Translations under genes and position numbers: made by a program
NCBI RefSeq assembly: GCF_003994855.1
Contig: NZ_CP034142.1
Location: 3,782,001-3,846,000 of the forward strand
DNA: 64,000 nt
Source of the DNA: Marinobacter sp. NP-4(2019)
Lineage (GTDB): Bacteria; Pseudomonadota; Gammaproteobacteria; Pseudomonadales; Oleiphilaceae
Direction: 5' to 3'
The notes under the pieces: model-generated
Database searches by the model: none
Told to the model about the DNA's origin: nothing
The model's input: the letters and a program-made list of their open reading frames with translations, nothing else
Shown here: positions 1 to 8,605 of the stretch, piece by piece
Layout: each line of letters begins with the position of its first letter
Position numbering within the stretch: position 1 is the first letter of the stretch

Positions 1-937
1 GGCGCTGCAGCAACTGGAACACCTGCCCACCGAAGTGCCGGCTCTGATGGATACCATCCAGATGCTGAACGAAGCACAGATCCAGATCAGTGAAGCGGGG
101 GACAACCTCCGCCGTTTTGTGGAGGATTACGAGGCCGACCCGGCAAGACTGGCCGAGGTCGAGGAACGCCTGAGCGCGATTTACCAGATGGCTCGCAAAC
201 ACCGCATCACGCCGGAAGAGCTGCCCGAACTGCACCAGCGCCTCAGCGCCGAACTGGCATCCCTGGATGATGGTGAAGGCAGCGTTGAACAACTGGAGGC
301 CGAGCTGGAATCCCAGCGACACCGCTTTGACGAACTGGCCGGCCAGTTATCGGAAGCCCGCCAGCAGGCGGCCGCCAATCTCGACCAGAGAATTGCCGGC
401 GAACTGGCACAACTCAGCATGCCGGCAGTGCAGTTTGTCACCCACCTGAATCGCACCGACGACGAGCCGGCACCTCATGGCCTTGAAGACGTGGAATTCC
501 TGGTCAGCGCCAACCCGGGCCAGCCCGCCAGACCACTGGCCAAAGTCGCCTCCGGCGGCGAACTGTCACGCATCAGCCTGGCAATCCAGGTGGTGGTCGC
601 ACAGACCTCAACCACTCCTACCCTGGTGTTTGATGAAGTAGACGTCGGCATCGGTGGCGGCACGGCAGAAGTGGTCGGGCGATTACTGAGAACCCTGGGC
701 GACGATGGTCAGGTATTGTGCGTCACCCATCTACCGCAGGTTGCAGCCCAATGCCACCAACATCTGTTCGTCAGCAAGTTTACCGAACAGGACGCTACCT
801 TCTCGAAAATTGAAACACTGGATGATCACGGGCGAATCAGCGAAGTGGCAAGAATGCTTGGCGGTGTCGACATGACCGAACACACCATTGCCCATGCCCG
901 CGAGATGTTCACCAAAGGACAGGCGACCCATCACTGA
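1..937 (+). CDS. recN: DNA repair protein RecN, C-terminal part (5' end outside window)
   Basis: This is the C-terminal ~311 residues of RecN, an SMC-like ATPase that acts at double-strand breaks during recombinational repair. The reading frame is open from base 2, so the gene starts upstream of the window. The first half is coiled coil (many Glu/Gln/Leu heptads). The ATPase C-lobe follows: ABC signature SGGELSR, Walker B LVFDEVD, a glycine-rich GIGGG, and the CVTHLPQVA His switch, which is the typical RecN order. It ends HH-TGA and is followed by a strong terminator, so it is the last gene of its unit. Identification is firm from the combined signature and CVTHLPQ motifs. Confidence 0.95.
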   Translation, partial: ALQQLEHLPTEVPALMDTIQMLNEAQIQISEAGDNLRRFVEDYEADPARLAEVEERLSAIYQMARKHRITPEELPELHQRLSAELASLDDGEGSVEQLEAELESQRHRFDELAGQLSEARQQAAANLDQRIAGELAQLSMPAVQFVTHLNRTDDEPAPHGLEDVEFLVSANPGQPARPLAKVASGGELSRISLAIQVVVAQTSTTPTLVFDEVDVGIGGGTAEVVGRLLRTLGDDGQVLCVTHLPQVAAQCHQHLFVSKFTEQDATFSKIETLDDHGRISEVARMLGGVDMTEHTIAHAREMFTKGQATHH

Positions 938-976
938 GCGACAGAGCACATTCCCCTCTCGATCCTGAGAGCTATT

Positions 977-1006
977 GGGGCGGATTCACATCCGCCCCTT
1001 TTTTTA
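977..1006 (+). terminator. Rho-independent terminator after recN
   Basis: A 9-bp GC-rich stem (GGGGCGGAT / ATCCGCCCC) with loop TCAC is followed by seven T. It lies 40 bases after the recN stop codon. The next gene, fur, is convergent, and the T tract is oriented for plus-strand transcripts. Confidence 0.9.
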
Positions 1007-1042
1007 TTCTTTCATTCGGGTATCGCGCTTACGGAAGGAAAG

Positions 1043-1453
1043 TTACTTGCCAATCGGCTTGACGTAGAGAATCAGGCTGTGATCAATGATCTCATAGCCC
1101 CGCTCTTCGGCAATTTTCTTCTGGCGCTCTTCGATGATGGGATCGCAAAACTCAATGACCTCGCCGGTTTGCGTGCAAACCATGTGATCGTGGTGATCAT
1201 CCCCGGCCATTTCGAACACTGCGTGCCCGCCTTCAAAGTTGTGGCGAAGCACCAGTCCGGCAGCCTCAAACTGGGTCAGAACCCGGTATACGGTCGCCAG
1301 CCCCACGTCATCCCCTTGCTCCAGAAGCTTCTTGTACACATCCTCTGCGCTGAGGTGGTGTTCCTCGGAGTTTTCCAGAATGTTGAAAATCTTTACTCTC
1401 GGCAGAGTAACTTTCAGACCGACTTTTCGTAATTCGGCGTTTTCAGATGACAT
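1043..1453 (-). CDS. fur: Ferric uptake regulator Fur
   Basis: Iron-responsive repressor of 136 aa. The start is set at the ATG giving MSSENAELRK, since the 18 codons upstream are not Fur-like. The N-terminal winged helix (about residues 10-80) includes the HHLSAEDVY and GLATVYRVL recognition-helix signatures. The metal-binding dimerization half contains GDDHHDHMVC. The second Cys of the CxxC pair of E. coli Fur is absent (CTQTG here); Pseudomonas Fur also lacks it. The gene is divergent from bamE with about 120 bp between them, the classical arrangement in Pseudomonas and relatives. Confidence 0.95.
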   Translation of the reverse strand: MSSENAELRKVGLKVTLPRVKIFNILENSEEHHLSAEDVYKKLLEQGDDVGLATVYRVLTQFEAAGLVLRHNFEGGHAVFEMAGDDHHDHMVCTQTGEVIEFCDPIIEERQKKIAEERGYEIIDHSLILYVKPIGK

Positions 1454-1575
1454 GTTACTATTCACTCGTTGGTGTGCCCCACGGCTTCCGGTATGATGAA
1501 GCCGCATTTATACGGTTAGACCGTGTCACACCTGCCCCTGGCAGGCGATTTCAAGATAGAGGATTTCCCCCGGCG

Positions 1576-1902
1576 ATGCAAAAGCTCACAGCTATCATTC
1601 TCACTCTCATCCTGTCTGGTTGTGTCTTTCCTGGCGTATACAAGATCAACGTCCAGCAAGGCAACATCCTGACCGACGAGGAGCTGACATCACTGAGCGA
1701 GGGCATGTCCCGCAGCCAGGTACACTCGGTCCTTGGCAATCCGCTGATGATCAACCCGGTTGACCCTTCCCGGGAATACTACATCTACACCTTCCAGCGT
1801 CGGGGAGGCGATATCAAAGAACAGCGAGTCATCGTCTATTACGACAACGATCATTACAGCCACTACGAGGCCCAACTACTGGAAGAAACGCCGGCCTATT
1901 AA
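1576..1902 (+). CDS. bamE: Outer membrane assembly lipoprotein BamE (SmpA)
   Basis: Small lipoprotein of the BAM complex, which inserts beta-barrel proteins into the outer membrane. The start MQKLTAIILT gives a short hydrophobic signal peptide ending in the lipobox LSGC (Cys16, the lipidation site). The mature part carries the SmpA/OmlA signature: GMSRSQVHSVLGNP, then YYIYTFQRRGG and a final strand. The mature protein of about 92 residues is normal for BamE. The 43 codons upstream in frame are not used, since they cover the fur promoter region. It is convergent with rnfH, with only 8 bp between the stop codons. Confidence 0.93.
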   Translation: MQKLTAIILTLILSGCVFPGVYKINVQQGNILTDEELTSLSEGMSRSQVHSVLGNPLMINPVDPSREYYIYTFQRRGGDIKEQRVIVYYDNDHYSHYEAQLLEETPAY

Positions 1903-1910
1903 GGCCGCCG

Positions 1911-2192
1911 TCAGGATTTCTTCTTTGCCCGGTTGAGCCTGGCCTGCTTGGGATCAATCTTCAGCGGTCGGTACAGCTCAACCCGATCCCCCTCCCGAAG
2001 CTCATGCCCGGCGGGCGACTTAATGGCCTTGCCAAAGATCCCCATATCATTACTTTCAGGATCAATTTCAGGAAAAACCGCCACAATGCCAGACTGTTTG
2101 ACAGCCTCAAGAGCGGTAGTTCCCGCCGGCACCTGCAGGCTGATAATTTCCTGCTTGTCCGGGCGGGCATAAGCCACTTCCACTCGAATCAT
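1911..2192 (-). CDS. rnfH: RnfH/UPF0125 family protein (RatB)
   Basis: Ubiquitin-like beta-grasp protein of 93 aa from MIRVEVAYARP. The family (RnfH, RatB, UPF0125) is almost always next to ratA, as here. Its biochemical role is not settled. The motifs LQVPAGTTALEAVKQSG and DRVELYRPLKIDPKQARLNRA are typical, with the basic C-terminal tail (RAKKKS). The ATG overlaps the ratA stop codon (ATGA), so the two are translationally coupled. Confidence 0.9.
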   Translation of the reverse strand: MIRVEVAYARPDKQEIISLQVPAGTTALEAVKQSGIVAVFPEIDPESNDMGIFGKAIKSPAGHELREGDRVELYRPLKIDPKQARLNRAKKKS

Positions 2193-2635
2193 TCCACAAC
2201 TCCTGCATACACCATGTCCGCACGCCGACAAAACGCATCCACCATCGTATTGGCGGCCTGACTGAATACCGGGCCAAACGTCATACGGGAGAGCGATCCG
2301 GAGAATTCGAATTCCAGTGTCAGGATAACCTTACAGGCATTGTCGTCCAGCGCCCGGAAGTGCCAGCGACCGGTAAGATTGCGAAACGGCCCATCCACCA
2401 GACTCATCTCGATGGTCTCGGGGTGACTCAACTGATTGCGGGTGGTCAGACGATGGCGGATGCCGCCCTTGGCCACATCCAGGGACGCGGTAATCTGCCC
2501 TTCGTCCCGATTGTGAATTTCCGCGCCCGCACACCAGGGCAAAAACTCGGGATAACGGGCAATGTCGTTGACCAAATGGAACATGCGCTCAGCGGAGTGC
2601 ATGACCAGGGCTGTCTTGTCGATCTGATGGGGCAT
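2189..2635 (-). CDS. ratA: RatA-type START/COQ10-like protein
   Basis: A 148-aa START-domain protein of the polyketide cyclase/COQ10 type. In E. coli RatA was described as an inhibitor of 70S ribosome association. Homologues (Coq10) bind ubiquinone, and which role dominates here cannot be read from sequence. Seen: the N-terminal MFHLVNDIARYPEFLPWC motif, central beta strands, and a C-terminal helix with FSQAANTMVDAFCRRA. It is the middle gene of a transporter-ratA-rnfH minus-strand run and overlaps rnfH by 4 bp. Confidence 0.9.
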   Translation of the reverse strand: MPHQIDKTALVMHSAERMFHLVNDIARYPEFLPWCAGAEIHNRDEGQITASLDVAKGGIRHRLTTRNQLSHPETIEMSLVDGPFRNLTGRWHFRALDDNACKVILTLEFEFSGSLSRMTFGPVFSQAANTMVDAFCRRADMVYAGVVE

Positions 2636-2667
2636 TCTTCATCCCGCGGTCGGCTGTATTCAGAATT

Positions 2668-4287
2668 TCAGACGCTATGATAAAGGATCTCGTCCCGTTT
2701 TGGGCCTTTTTTGGGGGCCGGATCACTCCCCGGCGCATCATCGTGCCTGGCAGGACGCGCCTCCCCATCAGCCGGGACTGATTGCGAGGGTTCCGTCACC
2801 TGCCCGCCCCCACTTTGCTTGCCATTGACTGGCGGAGCCTGCCTGGGTGTCGCAACCACCGGACTGATCTGGCGACACCACTTCGCCTGCTCACCGCCGC
2901 CACAGAGGTTATCCAATGAAAACAGCGTGTAGGAAATCCCGATTACCGCCACCACAGCCGGCAACACCAGCCGCATCACCCAATACCAGATACGGCCGAA
3001 TAGCCAGGGTGTCTTGCCCAGAATGCTGAATGACAGTGAGCGGGTCAGGCACCACCCAGTGAACAAAGCAATCAGGATTGCAACCAGGGGAATCAGCAAA
3101 CCACCGGTGATCAGTTCCAGCCAGCGGAATAACGTCCCGCCCGCCAACTGGGCGTCGGCCCAGATGTTGAATGACAGCAACGTGCCCAGCCCGGCAAACC
3201 ACACCAGCGTCCCCATAATGAAAGCCGACCAGCCCCGGGGCGAGCCGGTCCATTCCCGAAACCAGCCTACCACCGGCTCCAGCAGAGCCAGTGAGGTGGT
3301 CCACACTACCAGGACCACCAGCAGGAACGCAGCAGCGATAATAAACTGACTGCCCGGCAGGGGAGCCAGCGCAACCGGCAACGAAACGAACAACAGGCTG
3401 AAGCCACGCGCACCGTCAAAACTGCCACCGCTGGTCGCGGTGGCGAAAATCAGCACACCCGCCAGAATCGCGATCAGGGTATCCATCAACACCACCGCAA
3501 GCACCGATCGCTTCAGCTTAACTCCGACCGGCGTGTAAGCACCGAAGATCGACCACACCCCCATTCCCAGCCCCAGAGTGAAAAAGGCATGGAAAAGCGC
3601 AGCCTTGAGGCTGCCGATCGTGACATCCTCCGGGCGGAACTGCAGAATCTCAGCCACCGCCCCCTCCAGGCGACCATGCCAGCCTGCCAGGGCAAACAAT
3701 CCCAGCAGCAACAGCAGGGATAGCGGCACCAGCGACCGGAACACCCGCTCGAGCCCCTTGACCACCCCCTGAATGGACACCCAGATCACCAGCACGACAA
3801 AGAACAGGTGCCATGCCATGAACATCCGGTAGTCACGGGTATCCGATACCATATCCGCCAGTACCGCGGTGGCTTCCGCCTCTCCGGCATTGTTGAACAC
3901 GCCCAGGGCACCATAGAACACGTAAGCCAGAGCAATCGACCCGAACACCGCGGTGTAGGACAGCACCAGGAACGCCGCGATAATGCTGAGCCGCCCCGCA
4001 AACATCCACCATCGGGAACAGCGGGTACTGCGAATATAACCGTCCATCGCCAACACGATGCCGTGACGCGCATACCGGCCCATTGCAGACTCCGTCACCA
4101 TCAGCGGCAGCGTAACCAGTAACAGACAAGCCACGTACAGCAGGATGAACCAGCCACCGCCGTGCTGCCCCGCCAGATAAGGGAACTGCCACAAGTTGGC
4201 AAGGCCCACGGTGGCACCGACCGCGGCCCAGAAAAAAGTCGACTTGCGGGTCCAGGACCCGATGGGGGTTTCGTATGGTGCAGGCAT
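2668..4287 (-). CDS. Sodium-dependent transporter, SNF (NSS) family
   Basis: An inner-membrane Na+-coupled symporter of the neurotransmitter:sodium symporter family, 539 aa, with about 12 hydrophobic segments. The N-terminus has the family hallmark: WAAVGATVGLANLWQFPYLAG matches the unwound TM1 substrate and Na+ site. NSS substrates are often amino acids, but the substrate cannot be called. The C-terminus is unusual: about 70 residues rich in Pro, Gly, Ala and charged residues follow the last TM, including CGGGEQAKWC. It is 32 bp upstream of ratA on the same strand. Confidence 0.85.
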   Translation of the reverse strand: MPAPYETPIGSWTRKSTFFWAAVGATVGLANLWQFPYLAGQHGGGWFILLYVACLLLVTLPLMVTESAMGRYARHGIVLAMDGYIRSTRCSRWWMFAGRLSIIAAFLVLSYTAVFGSIALAYVFYGALGVFNNAGEAEATAVLADMVSDTRDYRMFMAWHLFFVVLVIWVSIQGVVKGLERVFRSLVPLSLLLLLGLFALAGWHGRLEGAVAEILQFRPEDVTIGSLKAALFHAFFTLGLGMGVWSIFGAYTPVGVKLKRSVLAVVLMDTLIAILAGVLIFATATSGGSFDGARGFSLLFVSLPVALAPLPGSQFIIAAAFLLVVLVVWTTSLALLEPVVGWFREWTGSPRGWSAFIMGTLVWFAGLGTLLSFNIWADAQLAGGTLFRWLELITGGLLIPLVAILIALFTGWCLTRSLSFSILGKTPWLFGRIWYWVMRLVLPAVVAVIGISYTLFSLDNLCGGGEQAKWCRQISPVVATPRQAPPVNGKQSGGGQVTEPSQSVPADGEARPARHDDAPGSDPAPKKGPKRDEILYHSV

Positions 4288-4466
4288 TCAACATTCCGAC
4301 AGAGCTGAACTGAGCATTGTAGCGGATGAATCTCCCCGGCTACGACCACCGAAGGGGTCTGTCACGCTGATTTCGTGACCGATCTGGCACTCCTGAGCTA
4401 CAATGCGCGCTTTCCCGGCTTGTACTATACCCGGCAAATTTTTATCCGAACCCGGATTATCGATTC

Positions 4467-4946
4467 ATGAGCAAAAAGAAACCCGGACCCCAGAGCAATA
4501 CCATTGCCCTGAACAAGAAGGCAAAACACGAATACCACATCGAGGAGCGCTTCGAGGCTGGCCTCGCCCTCCTCGGCTGGGAAGTGAAATCCCTGCGCGC
4601 CGGCAAGGCACAGCTGACCGATGCCTACGTGCTGCTCAAGGATGGCGAGGCATGGCTGCTGGGCTCACATTTTACCCCGCTGATCACGGCGTCCACCCAT
4701 GTCATTGCGGATCCGACGCGCACCCGTAAGCTGCTGCTGCACGCCAAGGAAATCGCCAAAATCGTTGGCAAGGTCAACCAGAGCGGCTACACCTGCATCC
4801 CCCTGGCCCTGTACTGGAAACAGAACAAGGTCAAATGCGAAATTGCCCTGGTAAAAGGCAAAAAATTGTTCGACAAGCGTGCCACCGAGAAAGAACGGGA
4901 CTGGAACCGCCAGAAACAGCGCATTCTCCGCGACGCCAATGCCTGA
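4467..4946 (+). CDS. smpB: SsrA-binding protein SmpB
   Basis: The tmRNA-binding partner for trans-translation, 159 aa. Seen: N-terminal NTIALNKKAKHEYHIEERFEAGL, the KSLRAGKAQLTDAY core, and a basic C-terminal tail (KKLFDKRATEKERDWNRQKQRI) that enters the decoding site. The matching RNA, ssrA, lies 1.7 kb downstream on the same strand. A wax ester synthase gene sits between them. Confidence 0.97.
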   Translation: MSKKKPGPQSNTIALNKKAKHEYHIEERFEAGLALLGWEVKSLRAGKAQLTDAYVLLKDGEAWLLGSHFTPLITASTHVIADPTRTRKLLLHAKEIAKIVGKVNQSGYTCIPLALYWKQNKVKCEIALVKGKKLFDKRATEKERDWNRQKQRILRDANA

Positions 4947-5097
4947 CTCTGGATGCGGCAAATCCATGTCGCATCCGCAACCACTTTTACCCTCCCCTCA
5001 ATCGGCCTATACTCTTTGTTCTGATCGCCGATACGCCACGACTCCGTGGTATTGATGTCCGTTCGGCAACTGGATTGCACACAGAACGGAGGACCCC

Positions 5098-6519
5098 ATG
5101 TCCCTTAGCAAAACCGCCATGTCAGCCGTGGATCGGTCCTGGCTGCGCATGGACAGTCCCACAAACCCCATGATGATTTCAGCGGTCCTGATCTTTGATC
5201 AGCCGCTCTCCCTCAAGCGCCTGAAACGCACCCTGAACGAACGCTTCCTGTGCTTTCGCCGCTTTCGCCAACGTGTGATTCAGGAAGGTCAGCGGGTGTA
5301 CTGGCAGGATGACCCGCTGTTTGATATCGACAACCATATCCATCGTATCGCCCTGCCCGGAGCCGGCGACAAAGCCGAACTTCAGGTGCTGACCAGCGAC
5401 CTTGGCAGCACGGCGCTCGACACCCGCCGCCCCCTCTGGGACATCCATTACATCGATAATTACGACGGCGGCTGCGCCCTGCTGGTTCGCATTCACCACT
5501 GCATTGCCGATGGCATCTCGCTGGTACGGGTCCTGTTGTCACTTACCGACAAGACACCGGAAACGAAACTCAGCCACATTGCTACCACTACGCAGCCCAA
5601 AGAATCGCAGGCCGGTGGCCGTCTTCGCCGTTTCACCCACCGCCTGCTCGATAGCGGCCAAACTGCCCTCGAGCAAGGCCGGCTGTTCCTGAACTCGCTG
5701 CGCAAGGAGCCGGATTATCCGGTCAAGCTGGCTACGGCAGCAGGCAATATCGCCATCGACGTGATCAAACTCGGTGTTGCGCGGTTTGAACCCAAAACCG
5801 GCCTGCTCTCACCTCTCAGTGGCCGCAAAGAGGCGGCCTGGGCCGAGCCCCTGAGCCTGGCGGAAGTCAAACTTTGCGCCCGTGCATTGAAAGGCACCGC
5901 CAACGATGTCCTGCTGTGCGCGGCTGCCGGGGCACTACAACGCCATTTCCGGGAAACCGGAGAGCACATCCCAGAGTGCGGTATCCGTGTGGCTGTCCCC
6001 TTCAACCTACGCCCCCTGAACCAGCCCATCGAGACGCTGGGCAACCAGTTCGGACTGGTGCTGGTATGCCTGCCGGTCGAGGTGAATTGCCCGCTGATGC
6101 GTTTCCGCCAGGTGCAGGAGAACATGAACCGCCTCAAACGCTCTTACCAGGCTCAGGTGACCTACAGCCTGCTGGATCTGTTTGGTCGCGGTCCCGATAT
6201 CCTGGAGCGGCGGGCGTTGGCACTACTGAGCAATAAGGCCTCTGCCGTGCTGACTAACGTGCCCGGCCCCAAGGAGGCGGTCTACCTGGCCGGCGCGAAA
6301 CTGGTCCAACCCATGTTCTGGGTGCCACAGAGCGGCAATATCGGTATTGGCATGAGCATCTTCAGTTACGCGGGCACGGTGCAGTTCGGCATCACCATCG
6401 ACAGGGCCATCAACGCCGACCCGAACGCGGTGATGGGGTATTTCCGTGAAAGTTTCGCCGAACTGAGGGACGCTGCACTTCAGCGCAATGAGCTTACAAC
6501 CGCCCGGACCGCCAGCTGA
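5098..6519 (+). CDS. Wax ester synthase / acyl-CoA:diacylglycerol acyltransferase (WS/DGAT)
   Basis: Bifunctional acyltransferase of 473 aa that esterifies fatty alcohols or diacylglycerol with acyl-CoA, making storage wax esters or triacylglycerol. The catalytic HHxxxDG motif is seen as HHCIADG (residues 133-139). The N-terminal SAVDRSWLRMDSPTNPM is typical of the family. The C-terminal DUF1298-type half contains NVPGP and the PLNQPIETLGNQFG region. Marinobacter usually has several paralogues; which one this is cannot be decided here. The start ATG has an upstream GGAGG at a suitable distance. Confidence 0.93.
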   Translation: MSLSKTAMSAVDRSWLRMDSPTNPMMISAVLIFDQPLSLKRLKRTLNERFLCFRRFRQRVIQEGQRVYWQDDPLFDIDNHIHRIALPGAGDKAELQVLTSDLGSTALDTRRPLWDIHYIDNYDGGCALLVRIHHCIADGISLVRVLLSLTDKTPETKLSHIATTTQPKESQAGGRLRRFTHRLLDSGQTALEQGRLFLNSLRKEPDYPVKLATAAGNIAIDVIKLGVARFEPKTGLLSPLSGRKEAAWAEPLSLAEVKLCARALKGTANDVLLCAAAGALQRHFRETGEHIPECGIRVAVPFNLRPLNQPIETLGNQFGLVLVCLPVEVNCPLMRFRQVQENMNRLKRSYQAQVTYSLLDLFGRGPDILERRALALLSNKASAVLTNVPGPKEAVYLAGAKLVQPMFWVPQSGNIGIGMSIFSYAGTVQFGITIDRAINADPNAVMGYFRESFAELRDAALQRNELTTARTAS

Positions 6520-6604
6520 TAGGTACAAATCCCCAGGCAGGATCGCAAAACTAAACAAGGAAGTCCTTGAAGTTGCGGGAACCGGCCACATATACTGTCG
6601 GTAA

Positions 6605-6969
6605 GGGGACGACATGGCTTCGACGCTGGTGGCGAACCCTTGGGTGCATGTCGAGATGGCAGCCAATCTCGTTAATCCAAAGCTGCAACGCAATAGTCGC
6701 AAACGACGAAAACTACGCACTAGCAGCGTAAGCTGCTAGTCGTCCTGACCGGGTCGCCCGTAGCCCGGAAGCAACATCTCAGGACGTCATCGCTTACGGG
6801 ATGCTCCTTTAACCAGAGCTCACTGGTTAGAGGCTAAGATTTAAAGAGCTCGGTTCCTGCACCCTGGCTCTCGGGTCGCTTGAACTTAAATCAATAGAGA
6901 GACGCTAAGCATGTAGACCTCAAGGCTGAGTGCTGGCGGACGCGGGTTCAATTCCCGCCGTCTCCACCA
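6605..6969 (+). ncRNA. ssrA: tmRNA (SsrA)
   Basis: The 5' end GGGGACG pairs with 3' CGTCTCC in a tRNA-like acceptor stem (one G-U pair), with an encoded CCA end. The 3' part contains the T-arm GGGTTCAATTCCC. The tag reading frame starts at GCA (6699) and encodes ANDENYALAA followed by TAA (6729-6731). The length of 365 nt fits a one-piece tmRNA. A Rho-independent terminator follows at once. The 3' end of ssrA is a frequent integration site for mobile elements, and the next gene is unusually AT-rich. Confidence 0.97.
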
Positions 6970-6983
6970 AACTCTCCGAGAAA

Positions 6984-7010
6984 AGCCCCTGATTTCAGGG
7001 GCTTTTTTTT
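6984..7010 (+). terminator. Rho-independent terminator after ssrA
   Basis: The stem AGCCCCTGA / TCAGGGGCT has a very short loop and is followed by an uninterrupted T tract. It starts 15 bases beyond the CCA end of the tmRNA. Confidence 0.93.
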
Positions 7011-7092
7011 GCGTACGAGAAAACAATCAAAAGAGAGCGGCCACAAAGTGTCCATAGAGGAAGAAATAGAATATAAATGGAAGGGCGTGCCT

Positions 7093-8166
7093 ATGTCCTC
7101 AGAGGCACACCTTTTAGACACGACTTTGTTCAGAGGCGCAATTCTTGTCCCGGTACTGATTGGGATATTGTTGATGGTAATTGCAGGCTTGAGCAGCAGA
7201 ACTCAATTAAGCCCCTGTTTCAACGCTGAATGCTTCAGCACCTTTTTTAGCCTTTTCAAATTCCAGTTCGCTATCATGGGCTTGGCGATTCCTTTAGGCG
7301 CGCTAGTGGCATCCCACCACCGATCTATGCAATCAGCTGCCCAAATAAAAACGCAGTTGAACCAGAACATTTTCTCCAACTACATTGACCACAGAAAACT
7401 TTTTGAGCAGTTTTTTAAAGACAACAATCCCTTAGAACTCCGAGATCCAAGCAGCAGGCAGGTATGGGCAATTTATGACCGAGTATTCCCCAGCGCCGCA
7501 TACGGCGACTTATCCCCCAACCCAACGTTAAAAACATTCGTAAAAGATATCGCAGATCATTTTCATGAAATTTCAGATTTAGTAAAAAAGGAATTAAATC
7601 CAACAAGCTTAAATTTAAAGAACAGCAGAATCGCTTTTTGCTGGGCAAGTTCTAACTTCTTGGTTTCAGACTTTTTAGGTATATCTCGCCCCGTTGTTCC
7701 AATAGTGATAGAAAGAGACCCTATTGATCAGCTAAGACAATATGCCCAAATTACTCTAGCAATTGCAAAAGGTTTGCAAGATTGCGCGAATTTCCACAAA
7801 TTCTATGAGAATTATTCAGTTATACCTGAAATTGAACGTTATTATTCTGAAATGAAAAAGGTTCTTGAGGAACTACAAAGTATTAATGACGCACGAACGA
7901 AAATCCTAAATGCCCTTGAAAATGCTACTGATGATCACGGCAACCTAAATGCTAAAGATGATTACGCATCAAAATCATTAAGCAACCGTTTAAAAGAGTT
8001 CACACACGAGCCAAACGTCCGGGAATATATTGACCCAGAGGATGTGAAGACAGTCCTAGAACATTATATTCCAAGCTCACATAAACAAGTGTTCTTAGAC
8101 CACATGCCTGTATCCTGGCAACTGGCGCTTCAACAAAGTACTAACACCTCCTCTGTTGACCAGTAG
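7093..8166 (+). CDS. Hypothetical two-TM membrane protein, AT-rich, likely acquired
   Basis: A 357-aa protein I do not recognise. The start at 7093 (MSSEAHLLD) is chosen because GGAAGGG lies just upstream; an in-frame TTG at 7009 would run into the ssrA terminator. It has two hydrophobic segments near the N-terminus (about residues 14-34 and 57-76). A long soluble, mostly helical and charged region follows, beginning with a NYIDHRKLFEQFF stretch. Base and codon use (many AAA, ATT, TTA) is much more AT-rich than all neighbours, which points to horizontal transfer. Position right behind ssrA agrees with an island remnant. The architecture of two TMs plus a cytosolic helical domain occurs in accessory proteins of several kinds, including defence effectors, but nothing here proves such a role. 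Confidence 0.6.
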   Translation: MSSEAHLLDTTLFRGAILVPVLIGILLMVIAGLSSRTQLSPCFNAECFSTFFSLFKFQFAIMGLAIPLGALVASHHRSMQSAAQIKTQLNQNIFSNYIDHRKLFEQFFKDNNPLELRDPSSRQVWAIYDRVFPSAAYGDLSPNPTLKTFVKDIADHFHEISDLVKKELNPTSLNLKNSRIAFCWASSNFLVSDFLGISRPVVPIVIERDPIDQLRQYAQITLAIAKGLQDCANFHKFYENYSVIPEIERYYSEMKKVLEELQSINDARTKILNALENATDDHGNLNAKDDYASKSLSNRLKEFTHEPNVREYIDPEDVKTVLEHYIPSSHKQVFLDHMPVSWQLALQQSTNTSSVDQ

Positions 8167-8605
8167 TGGGAGATTCAGAATCAGCCAATCCGGTGGGCAA
8201 TGCGGCGATTTTCAACCCAGTTGTCCAAATGACCGCGTTTAAGCGGCCAGTTTATTCAGCTCAACTTCCTGTAATTTCCCAGGGTTGCGCTATAGAGATG
8301 GGCTATAGCCCAGCAGCCTCGTTCCTGGATACGCTAGCATACTCTTCGTCGTGGCACCGCTACTTTTCAGGGCACTGTTTTAACTAGTATTTTTAATTAA
8401 TGCACTGCTTTAGAAGGGCGCGAAATCGGGCTCAATCTTGCCGTCTGGAGCAAACTCTCTGAATGCGGCCGACATTGCCCTATACTTGATGACACCCTTA
8501 AATGATCCGGGACCCAGTGCGTACAGCGCACTGTCGTTCGGGTGTTCGACTGGCCCAGGTCTTTTACAGAGTCTGTGTTTCAAGCACATGGAATCATTTC
8601 GAGTG
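8167..8605. other. Gene-poor stretch between the AT-rich gene and pagL
   Basis: No convincing intact gene is seen in these ~440 bases. A plus-strand open frame of 73 codons (8166-8387) has no ribosome-binding site or recognisable features. On the minus strand, about 8410-8560 encodes a protein-like C-terminus (ending PDGKIEPDFAPF) that loses coherence upstream, so it may be a gene remnant. No repeat of the tmRNA 3' end was found by eye that would mark an attachment site. Confidence 0.4.

Noticed and set aside
8166..8387. 73-codon plus-strand frame behind the AT-rich gene
   Set aside because: GTG start inside the previous stop region, no ribosome-binding site and no protein-like features.
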